DNA from: Fredinandcohnia onubensis
GTDB taxonomy: Bacteria; Bacillota; Bacilli; Bacillales; Bacillaceae_L
Reading direction: 5' to 3'
NCBI RefSeq assembly: GCF_002734285.1
Contig: NZ_NSEA01000015.1
Coordinates: forward strand, 121,034-185,033
DNA length: 64,000 nt
Below, one piece after another: positions 43,588-51,324 of this stretch. How positions within the stretch are numbered: position 1 is the stretch's first letter; each line of letters begins with the position of its first letter. The translations under genes and the position numbers were made by a program. The notes under the pieces are model-generated. The model made no database searches and was not told the origin of the DNA. It was given only the letters and a program-made list of their open reading frames with translations.

Positions 43588-44856
43588 TTAATCCTCAGAA
43601 TCGACATATGGAATCGTTAATGGCCCTAACGGTAATACCGCTACAGACATGTCTTTTCCATACTTTTCTTTAAGCTGTTCTAACGTTTGTTCAATATTGT
43701 GTGTTGGCTTCAACATTGCCTGTGTCACTTGCTCGTCTGTTAGTAGTGAATAGACATACACATCCGCCCATACTTGAATAACAGCCTGCTTTTGTACTTG
43801 CCACTGGTCAAATGTTTTAAACTCTGGGTCATTGATCATGTCTAGGATTTCTTGTGGAGACTTGGCCATTTTTAAGATGTCCGCGTAATTCCCATGGCTT
43901 GGAAGCCCATCTGAACATTCTGAAGCGACAATGATCGCTCCCCCTTTTTTCACAATTTTATGAGCAGCACTCATACCTTTTACAGCCTGGTACAGATTCT
44001 GATCGAGTGGATAGCCAGAATTTGATGTTATGACTACATCAAAACGCTGTTCACATTTCGTCATTGCGTGCTCTTTTGCATACTCACAACCTTTGTCATG
44101 GGCGGCAATTAGTTCCCCAGCAAACACATTTGTAATCTGCTTATCACGATTCAAAGTGACATTCAGCATAAAATGCGGTTTACACATCATGTTAATTTCC
44201 CTTGTCATCTCCTGAAGAGGGTTATTCACCATATTTCCCCATGTTGCTAACGGGTCACCAATCATTCTTGCATTATGGAAGGTCATGATCGTTTCAATTC
44301 CTGCAATCCCAGGCATGATTCCTTTTGGTCCACCTGAAAAGCCAGCAAAAAAGTGAGGCTCGATAAAACCGGTTACGATTCGAAAATCTGCTTCAACGTA
44401 TTCTTTATTTAAATAAACGTCACAACCAAATTTGCTATGCCCTACTTTGACAAGTGTTTCTTTATCATGACAATGGTTATTAATAATCCGAACGTTATCA
44501 ACAACCCATTGCCCTAACATTTGAACGAATTCTTCCTCCGTTTGATCACGATGCGTTCCCGTTCCATTAATTATCACAAAGTTTTCAAGCGGAACATGGT
44601 TTAATTCCTTTATTAAAGCCGGAACAAGTTTTTCATTAGGCGTTGGCCGTGTAATGTCACTAATGACGATAGCTACTTTGTCAGTTGCTTTCACCATTTC
44701 TGCTAAAGGAGGTGATCCAATTGGATTTTTGAGGGCTTCTTGTAATGCCCCCATTTCATCCTCAAGACCTGAGGGGTTTTGTGGTTCTAAAATAAGAGAA
44801 TCATCTGGTACATTAATAGTTAAATTGTCTTTTCCATAAAGTAATGTTGTTTGCAT
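43588..44856 (-). CDS. LarA-family nickel-dependent hydroxy-acid racemase/epimerase
   Basis: A 422-residue LarA (DUF2088) protein. The N-domain motif ISDITRPTP is followed by INGTGTHRDQT, NNHCHD and the cofactor region EPHFFAGFSGGPKGIMPG with the lysine expected to bind the nickel-pincer nucleotide. Lactate racemase is the founding member but many LarA homologues act on other hydroxy acids. The context (UxaA-type dehydratase, KdgT permease, glycerate kinase, CdaR) suggests an aldonic- or aldaric-acid epimerase. The cofactor makers LarB, LarC and LarE are not in the window. Confidence 0.88.
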   Translation of the reverse strand: MQTTLLYGKDNLTINVPDDSLILEPQNPSGLEDEMGALQEALKNPIGSPPLAEMVKATDKVAIVISDITRPTPNEKLVPALIKELNHVPLENFVIINGTGTHRDQTEEEFVQMLGQWVVDNVRIINNHCHDKETLVKVGHSKFGCDVYLNKEYVEADFRIVTGFIEPHFFAGFSGGPKGIMPGIAGIETIMTFHNARMIGDPLATWGNMVNNPLQEMTREINMMCKPHFMLNVTLNRDKQITNVFAGELIAAHDKGCEYAKEHAMTKCEQRFDVVITSNSGYPLDQNLYQAVKGMSAAHKIVKKGGAIIVASECSDGLPSHGNYADILKMAKSPQEILDMINDPEFKTFDQWQVQKQAVIQVWADVYVYSLLTDEQVTQAMLKPTHNIEQTLEQLKEKYGKDMSVAVLPLGPLTIPYVDSED

Positions 44857-44937
44857 TTTTTTCTCCTTTTTAACTCATGATGTTTTAATAAATAACAACC
44901 CCTAGCCTCTTAATTGGCCAGGGGTGGAGCGTGGTTT

Positions 44938-46053
44938 TTATACTGGGACTCCAGGGTCTTTTGGCGCTCCGGGATTTTCCAGTTTTGCATCAATTCCTTT
45001 ACTTCTTTGGTATTTATCCATTAGTATAACAGCGATTGGACAAAGAATGGCCGTCGTTAATACAGATATTGATATTTGCATCGTAGCTATGTTCGCAATA
45101 TCTTGATAGGCTTGAGCTTCAGCAGCACTCATCATACCAGAACCAGCTGCAACAGTCGCAGCCGCTGCAATTGCTGCCGGTGTACCTACAGCATTACCCG
45201 CTGTAGAGGCTTCAGCCACCGGCGCAATTTGACTTTTCTCTCTAAACAGCTTAAACACGAGAATACCCGTTAATCCTGTTAATACGGTTGTCATAATTCC
45301 TAGAAGTAATCCAGCGCCAACAACGCTAGGGTTGAAGAATGTCATAAAGTTCATTCCTGCACCAAGTGCAAATGCAAAGAATGGAACCGGTAAGATTTCT
45401 CCTGGAGCCAAAAATTCACGAATTTCAGGGTCAAGATTCCCTAGAAGCATTCCTAGAGCAATCGGTAGTAATACTGCGATAAAAGAAATAATTGGGAATT
45501 TGGAACCTAATAGGCCCAGTGACATTAAAGTAAAAAACGGTCCATCGTTTAATGATAGGACAGAAACAGCACCTACATCCGACCTGTTTCCATATTGACC
45601 TGTTAAGGCTGCATACATCCCACCGTTTCCATTAGTCATTGCAGCAATGATTGCCAATGTCGATAAACCAAGTAAACCATTCATTGGGTCAAAAAAGTAT
45701 CCAAACAATAGTCCAACAGCAAGCCCAGTTAAATATTTTGATGTTGTCAGCAATACACCTTTTTTCAAGGCAATCCCACCGACCCGAAGATTCATCTGGC
45801 TACCTGCGCAAAAAAGGAATAATGCAATTAATGTTAATGCACCATTTTTAAATAATTGTTCAGAGAATCCGCCAATACGTAGAAACTCATAATAACCATC
45901 AGCAGTTTGAGCAACTCCTAAAGATTTTAAAGCACTCATAACTGCTGGGATGTGCATTTGATCGACTGTATTAAATAACGCCCCTAACATTAAAGGTACA
46001 ACCATCAATCCACCTGGTACTTTCTCAATTGTTTGCTTGATTTTCATTCCCAT
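44938..46053 (-). CDS. kdgT: 2-keto-3-deoxygluconate permease
   Basis: A 371-residue membrane protein of the KdgT family with about ten helices (KIKQTIEKVPGGLMVVPLML at the start; LFCAGSQMNLR, MTNGNGGMYAALTGQYG, SLNDGPFFTL, GNAVGTPAAIAA). KdgT imports 2-keto-3-deoxygluconate and probably related sugar acids by proton symport. Start preceded by GAGGGGGT. It overlaps the glycerate kinase gene by 29 nt, so they are co-translated. Substrate in this operon is inferred. Confidence 0.92.
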   Translation of the reverse strand: MGMKIKQTIEKVPGGLMVVPLMLGALFNTVDQMHIPAVMSALKSLGVAQTADGYYEFLRIGGFSEQLFKNGALTLIALFLFCAGSQMNLRVGGIALKKGVLLTTSKYLTGLAVGLLFGYFFDPMNGLLGLSTLAIIAAMTNGNGGMYAALTGQYGNRSDVGAVSVLSLNDGPFFTLMSLGLLGSKFPIISFIAVLLPIALGMLLGNLDPEIREFLAPGEILPVPFFAFALGAGMNFMTFFNPSVVGAGLLLGIMTTVLTGLTGILVFKLFREKSQIAPVAEASTAGNAVGTPAAIAAAATVAAGSGMMSAAEAQAYQDIANIATMQISISVLTTAILCPIAVILMDKYQRSKGIDAKLENPGAPKDPGVPV

Positions 46054-47194
46054 TTACCCCCTCTTTATTGAAAAAATAAGTGCGGCTTACTTGCTCAGCT
46101 GTAAGTTCTAACAATTTTTTTGATTCTTTCATCGCTTCGTCTAAGTTTATTGGACGATTTATTATGCTAAATACCCCTATAACTCCATATTGATATAAGG
46201 TTTGAATTCTTTCACCAATGGAACCCGCGATAATGATCGTTGGAATATTAAGCTTCTTTGCTGTTTGGGCAACCCCCATGGGAGTTTTTCCAAAAGCTGT
46301 TTGAAAATCTACCTGCCCTTCCCCAGTAATGACAAGGTCAGCCCCTTTAAGATTTTCTTCGAGCTTGGAGTATTCAATAACGACATCTACCCCTCTTTTC
46401 ATAGTGGATGGAAAAAATGCTTGAAAGGCTCCACCTATTCCGCCTGCAGCCCCAGCTCCCGGGCTTTCATGCAACCGGATCCCCGTTACTTGTTCCACTA
46501 CATTGCCCCAATGAGTAAGATTTTCGTCGAGGATACGAACCATTTCATCTGTAGCTCCTTTTTGTGGTCCAAACACATGAGAAGCTCCCTTTTCACCCAC
46601 GAGTGGATTTTCCACATCAGAGGCAATTAAAAAATGACTTTCTTGGATCCGTTTATCAAATTGATCTATAAGTACTTCATGAATTTGGTTTAATGCACCT
46701 CCACCAAAATCAATTTCTTTTCCTGACTTGTCTAGAATTTGCATACCAAGAGCCTGCAGCATCCCAACACCACCATCATTTGTGGCAGATCCACCAATGG
46801 CTAAGACAAAATTTCGATACCCATCATCAAGCGCTTTCTTAATTAATTCCCCTGTACCAAACGTCGTTGCAGTAAGAGGGTCACGCTCAGAACGACTAAT
46901 TAAATCCAAACCGGATGCACTAGCCATTTCTATAATGCATGTCTCGTTATCACCTAGCACCCCGAAAGATGCTTCGATTGGTTTACCAAGGGGACCTGTT
47001 ACAGTCACTGAAACTTTATGTCCTTTCGTCGAAGAAACGAGATTTTCCATCGTTCCTTCTCCCCCATCCGCCACAGGTATTAACTTTGTTTCTGCATTCG
47101 GATAAGCATTTTTTATTCCCTTTTCAATTGATAAGGCCGCTTCCATTGCAGTTACACTGCCCTTAAAGGAATCTGGCGCAATAATGATCTTTAT
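46025..47194 (-). CDS. Glycerate kinase (probable ATA start codon)
   Basis: A glycerate 2-kinase family enzyme: APDSFKGSVT at the start, VADGGEGTMENL, GGSATNDGGVGMLQALG, SPGAGAAGGIG and TGEGQVDFQTAFGK. It phosphorylates D-glycerate from sugar-acid breakdown. The first in-frame ATG, at 47146, would remove the conserved IIIAPDSFKGS segment. That segment is open up to a TAA six codons upstream of an ATA at 47194, and no ATG, GTG or TTG occurs in between. GGGAGGG lies 7 nt before the ATA, which aligns with the usual initiator (M/I-KIIIAPDS). The full product would be 389 residues. First gene of the operon. Confidence 0.88.
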   Translation of the reverse strand: MKIIIAPDSFKGSVTAMEAALSIEKGIKNAYPNAETKLIPVADGGEGTMENLVSSTKGHKVSVTVTGPLGKPIEASFGVLGDNETCIIEMASASGLDLISRSERDPLTATTFGTGELIKKALDDGYRNFVLAIGGSATNDGGVGMLQALGMQILDKSGKEIDFGGGALNQIHEVLIDQFDKRIQESHFLIASDVENPLVGEKGASHVFGPQKGATDEMVRILDENLTHWGNVVEQVTGIRLHESPGAGAAGGIGGAFQAFFPSTMKRGVDVVIEYSKLEENLKGADLVITGEGQVDFQTAFGKTPMGVAQTAKKLNIPTIIIAGSIGERIQTLYQYGVIGVFSIINRPINLDEAMKESKKLLELTAEQVSRTYFFNKEGVNGNENQANN

Positions 47195-47211
47195 CTTATA
47201 TCCCTCCCTTT

Positions 47212-47226
47212 ACGGAAACGCTTACA
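47212..47226. promoter_or_regulatory. CcpA cre-like site between the sugar-acid operon and cdaR
   Basis: Reverse strand TGTAAGCGTTTCCGT, one mismatch from the cre core TGWAANCGNTNWCA. It lies between the divergent glycerate kinase and CdaR-type genes, suggesting carbon catabolite repression. Confidence 0.65.
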
Positions 47227-47342
47227 ATATTCTGTTTATTTAATTATAATGTACTTGCATCAATTCTTCTTTATATGTAGAATACAAATAATTATATAAA
47301 TTCGAACGATTTTTTGTATTCAATAACCAAGAGGAGAATTAA

Positions 47343-48449
47343 ATGATTACTAGGGAAATTGCTGAGATGTTAGTAAAAGAAACTTCGAAGGTCATGAACC
47401 TGAATATCAATATCATGGATGAAGAAGGAGTTATTATTGCAACGAGTGACCCCTCACGTCTAGATTGGATCCACGAAGGTGCATTAGAAGTTGTTAAAAC
47501 TGGAAAGACACTTGAAATTACATCAGAAAATCAAGGCCAACTTCGTGGAACACAGCAAGGAATTAATTTACCGATTCATTTTCATGATGAGGTTGTCGGA
47601 GTCATCGGAATTACAGGGGAACCTCACATAATAGGAGACCGTGGAGGCCTTGTTAAAATGATGGCCGAATTAATGATTAAGCAAGCTTACATGGCTTCCC
47701 AAACGGAATGGCGCCAAAAAACGAAAGAAACGATTATCGAAGAGCTTTTGAAGGAGAAACCGAACACAATTAATATTGAACGCTGGCTTAGCCTACTCAA
47801 GATGAAGCTTACTGGTCCTTTCGTCGTTAGCTTAATTGAGATATTTGATTATTCTCTTTCGAGTCACTTGCTTATTAAAAACACAGAAGAAGTGGTTGAA
47901 AAAGGTGAGGTGTTGGCAGGATTTGTTCATGGAAATAAATTACTGTTGCTATTAACTGGGGTAACCCACGAAGGTGCAAAAAAGAAGTTTACTTCCCTTT
48001 GTAAAGAATTTGAAAAAATGAAGGTTCACGTTCGTTTAGCATTTTCTCCACTAATTCACGACCTTCTACACATTAATCAGGGTTATCATGAATGTGAAAT
48101 TGCCTTAGCCATCAGTAAACCTGAACAAAAGATCATTTCCTATACCGACATTGAACCGAAGGCACTCGTTCACCAAATTGATCCAAAGCTCGCAAAACAG
48201 TTTTCCGAAAGAATACTAGAAAGTAAGGGTGACCTTATCAATCATTTAGATACGCTTCAAGCATTCTTTGACTCGAATTTAAATATAAAGGAAACTGCGA
48301 AAAAACTTTACATCCATCGCAACACTCTCATTTACCGTCTTAACAAAATAAAAACAGAAAGCAGCTATGACCCACAAAACTTTCATGATGCCTTTCTATT
48401 ACAAATGGTCATTTGGCTACATAATGGAACTAGCTCTCCCCCGCAGTGA
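47343..48449 (+). CDS. CdaR-type sugar diacid regulator
   Basis: A 368-residue regulator. The N-terminal sugar-diacid-recognition domain (ITREIAEMLVKETSKVMNLN, IMDEEGVIIATSDPSR, LPIHFHDEVVGVIGITG) covers about 1-135; the C-terminal PucR-type helix-turn-helix (IKETAKKLYIHRNTLIYRLNKI) is at about 320-345. CdaR proteins activate genes for glucarate, galactarate and glycerate use. It is divergent from the glycerate kinase-kdgT-larA-uxaA operon, so it is probably its activator. GAGGAG is 7 nt before the ATG. Confidence 0.92.
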   Translation: MITREIAEMLVKETSKVMNLNINIMDEEGVIIATSDPSRLDWIHEGALEVVKTGKTLEITSENQGQLRGTQQGINLPIHFHDEVVGVIGITGEPHIIGDRGGLVKMMAELMIKQAYMASQTEWRQKTKETIIEELLKEKPNTINIERWLSLLKMKLTGPFVVSLIEIFDYSLSSHLLIKNTEEVVEKGEVLAGFVHGNKLLLLLTGVTHEGAKKKFTSLCKEFEKMKVHVRLAFSPLIHDLLHINQGYHECEIALAISKPEQKIISYTDIEPKALVHQIDPKLAKQFSERILESKGDLINHLDTLQAFFDSNLNIKETAKKLYIHRNTLIYRLNKIKTESSYDPQNFHDAFLLQMVIWLHNGTSSPPQ

Positions 48450-48563
48450 AAGGTGGAGAGCTTTTATAATTCGACAAAAATATTGGTAATTCGACAAAAA
48501 CGATTGACCTTTTATTCATATACATATAGAATTTGTACATATTTTCAAAAAATGAGGGTTAGC

Positions 48564-49964
48564 ATGAAAGATATATTATTTAGGAAAAAGGATCTCGCAG
48601 AGTTACTGAAAAATAAGGGAGATATCCAGCTACCACAAACATTAGGTGCCTTTGATTTAATGCTACTTGGAGTGGGTGCCATTGTAGGAACGGGTATATT
48701 CATTCTTCCTGGGACAGTAGCTGCGGGGCACGCAGGACCAGGTATCGTTTTTTCATTTATTATTGCTGCGATAGTCTGCGCATTGGCAGCTTTGTGCTAT
48801 TCAGAATTTTCTTCATCCGTACCAGTAACGGGTAGTGCATATACGTATGTTTACGTTGTATTTGGAGAAGTAGTCGCTTGGTTAGTTGGATGGGCGTTAC
48901 TATTGGAATATGGCTTAGCCGTTGCAGCAGTTGCAACTGGTTGGTCTGCCTATTTAAGTGCTTTATTAGAAGGCTTTAATATTACCATTCCAAAGGCCAT
49001 TTCAGGTTCTTTTAATCCAGCAGATGGAACTTATATTAATATACCAGCTATAGTCATTATTTTTGCCACTGCTTATTTATTAACACTCGGAATAAGAGAA
49101 TCTACGAAAATTAATACGATTATGGTATTTATTAAAGTAGGTGTTGTTCTCTTATTTATTGGAGTAGGTATTTTTTATGTAGAGCCTGCTAATTGGCAAC
49201 CATTCTTGCCCTTCGGAATGAATGGCGTGATAAGTGGGGCAGCCTTAGTTTTCTTCGCTTATCTTGGGTTCGATGCTGTTTCGGCAGCTGCTGAAGAGGT
49301 AAAGAACCCACAACGTAATATGCCAGTGGGAATTATTGGTTCGTTATTTATTTGTACAATACTTTATGCAGCTGTTTCCCTTGTTTTGACTGGGATGGTT
49401 TCTTACACAAAGCTAAATGTAAGTGATCCAGTTAGTTACGTGATGCAAATCGTTCATCAAGATTGGGTGGCTGGTGTTATTTCACTTGGGGCTGTTGTTG
49501 GGATGATGACAGTTATACTCGTTATGTCATACGGAGGAACTAGACTTCTTTATGCGTTTGGCCGTGATGGATTGATGCCGAAAAGTATGTATGAGCTTAG
49601 TAAAAAACATAAAACACCCGTTAAAAACACATGGGTATTTGCATCGATTGTAGCTTTTTGTGCCGGCTTCATTCCGTTATCTAAGCTAGCAGAACTAGTA
49701 AATATGGGAACATTACTTGCATTTACTGTTGTCTCAATTGGTATTCTTTACTTAAGAAAAAATAAGAGTCTACCATCCGATGGGTTTAAAGTACCGTTCT
49801 TTCCAATCTTACCGATTCTTTCATTCCTATTATGTTTATTTTTAATGACCCAGCTCTCCGTCTTTACTTGGATTGCTTGTGGTGTTTGGTTTGTATTTGG
49901 ATTACTTTTCTATTTTGTCTATGGCAAAAAGCATAGCGTAATGAATAAAGAATTAGAAGGATAA
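48564..49964 (+). CDS. Amino acid permease, APC/CAT family (YfnA-like)
   Basis: A 466-residue transporter with 12 predicted helices and the APC-family motif GVGAIVGTGIFILPG near residues 30-45 and a conserved FFAYLGFDAVSAAAEEVKNPQRN near 222-245. Such proteins import amino acids by proton symport; substrate not determined. The ATG at 48564 is preceded by GAGGGTTAGC; an in-frame ATG at 48453 has a divergent, unlikely N-terminus and is rejected. It lies 114 nt after the CdaR gene but is functionally unrelated. Confidence 0.9.
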   Translation: MKDILFRKKDLAELLKNKGDIQLPQTLGAFDLMLLGVGAIVGTGIFILPGTVAAGHAGPGIVFSFIIAAIVCALAALCYSEFSSSVPVTGSAYTYVYVVFGEVVAWLVGWALLLEYGLAVAAVATGWSAYLSALLEGFNITIPKAISGSFNPADGTYINIPAIVIIFATAYLLTLGIRESTKINTIMVFIKVGVVLLFIGVGIFYVEPANWQPFLPFGMNGVISGAALVFFAYLGFDAVSAAAEEVKNPQRNMPVGIIGSLFICTILYAAVSLVLTGMVSYTKLNVSDPVSYVMQIVHQDWVAGVISLGAVVGMMTVILVMSYGGTRLLYAFGRDGLMPKSMYELSKKHKTPVKNTWVFASIVAFCAGFIPLSKLAELVNMGTLLAFTVVSIGILYLRKNKSLPSDGFKVPFFPILPILSFLLCLFLMTQLSVFTWIACGVWFVFGLLFYFVYGKKHSVMNKELEG

Positions 49965-49969
49965 GAAGA

Positions 49970-50004
49970 GAGCATACGTTGTCATAACGTATGCTCATTT
50001 TTTT
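49970..50004 (+). terminator. Intrinsic terminator after the permease gene
   Basis: GAGCATACGTT/AACGTATGCTC hairpin followed by ATTTTTTT. The stem core GCATACG/CGTATGC resembles the hairpins in the 155-bp repeats at 16.6 kb. Confidence 0.9.
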
Positions 50005-50220
50005 GTGGTTAAAAATCGTCCCTTAGAATTAATAAAAGGAACAAATGAATAGGCAAATATATTATATTGATATATCAATCATTTCACCACAAAAGTTTCC
50101 CTCCCTCAAAACTTTTGCCTAACCTGTATTTTACTGTTTTCGCACAAAAACGTTGCCGTAGACTAACTCGAAACCCCTCTGGTACAATGAATTTCAATGC
50201 TTATTATTGGAGGAAGATAA

Positions 50221-51114
50221 ATGGAACAGAGGTATAGAGATTTAAAGTTAGGGGAACGTGGTGCAATTTTAAGTATTGCCGTTTACATACTTTTATCATG
50301 TTTAAAACTAGTCGTTGGTTATATAGCAGGTTCAGAAGCGCTGAAAGCCGATGGTTTAAATAATACAACTGACATAATTGCCTCTATTGCAGTATTGATT
50401 GGATTAAGACTTTCTCAAAAACCAGCAGATGAAGATCACCCCTATGGCCATTGGAAGGCTGAATCTGTTGCATCATTAATCACCGCCATAATTATGATAG
50501 CTGTAGGTCTTCAGGTTTTATACGGTGCAGCTACTTCTGTTTTTAATGGCAAAGCTGAATCGCCTGATATGATAGCAGCTTGGACGGGATTCTTTTCCGC
50601 ATTTATTATGATCTTGGTCTACCGCTATAATAAAAATTTAGCTACAAAAGTAAAAAGTCATGCAGTTATGGCTGCAGCTAAAGACAACCTCTCGGATGCT
50701 TGGGTTAGTATTGGTACTGCAATTGGTATTTTAGCTTCTCAATTCGGCATACCTTGGCTCGATCCAGTGGCAGCATTAGTTGTTGGATTATTGATATGTA
50801 AGACAGGATGGGATATTTTTAGAGAATCCTCACATTACTTAACTGATGGCTTCGATATACATGCTTTAGAAGAGTATAAACAGACAATCTTGAATGTAAA
50901 GGGAGTTTTAGAAGTAAAAGATATTAAAGGAAGAACATATGGAAATAGCAATACTGTAGATGTTGTGATCTCTGTTCCTAATAATTTAGATATTACCGAG
51001 GCACATGAAATAGCATCTAATGTGGAGGAAATGTTGATGAACCAATATAACGTTCACGATGTTCATGTCCATGTCGAGCCAATTGGAAATGACAAGTTAA
51101 TGATGATTGAATAA
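50221..51114 (+). CDS. Cation diffusion facilitator family metal exporter (MneP/MneS-like)
   Basis: A 297-residue CDF protein with six membrane helices in the first two-thirds. Metal-site motifs are DGLNNTTD near residues 43-50 and DHPYGHW near 75-81; AKDNLSDAWVS is in helix V. The C-terminal domain has paired histidines (HDVHVHVE). The sequence pattern, including HPYGH, resembles B. subtilis MneP and MneS, which export manganese; Zn or Fe cannot be excluded. GGAGGAAGATAA precedes the ATG. It is a single gene with its own terminator. Confidence 0.9.
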   Translation: MEQRYRDLKLGERGAILSIAVYILLSCLKLVVGYIAGSEALKADGLNNTTDIIASIAVLIGLRLSQKPADEDHPYGHWKAESVASLITAIIMIAVGLQVLYGAATSVFNGKAESPDMIAAWTGFFSAFIMILVYRYNKNLATKVKSHAVMAAAKDNLSDAWVSIGTAIGILASQFGIPWLDPVAALVVGLLICKTGWDIFRESSHYLTDGFDIHALEEYKQTILNVKGVLEVKDIKGRTYGNSNTVDVVISVPNNLDITEAHEIASNVEEMLMNQYNVHDVHVHVEPIGNDKLMMIE

Positions 51115-51126
51115 GAAAATTTTAAT

Positions 51127-51163
51127 GAAAAGAAGTAAATTAATTTTGATTTTACTTCTTTTC
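51127..51163 (+). terminator. Intrinsic terminator after the CDF exporter gene
   Basis: GAAAAGAAGTAAA/TTTACTTCTTTTC stem followed by a T-rich run. Confidence 0.8.
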
Positions 51164-51189
51164 TTTGTGTCGCAGGACAGTGAATCACG

Positions 51190-51324
51190 TTACATGTTGA
51201 TTCCTTTTAATAGGTACTCTTCAAATGCTTGACTATTCAATGGTTTGCTAAAGTAAAAACCTTGTCCAAATAATAAACCATCTTTGTTTAGTTCGTTGAC
51301 GTGTTCCTGTAGCTCGATTCCTTC
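51190..51324 (-). pseudogene. Remnant of the C-terminus of an EAL-domain phosphodiesterase
   Basis: The reverse strand reads TEGIELQEHVNELN followed by LLFGQGFYFSKPLN and ends EYLLKGINM-stop at 51190. This matches the end of EAL domains, where EGVET, GYxFSKPL-type motifs occur. About 45 codons remain; upstream the frame runs into the UvrA-like gene, whose stop codon (51288) and last dozen residues lie inside the remnant in another frame. No other piece of the EAL gene is visible near 53600. It is a truncated relic. Confidence 0.75.
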
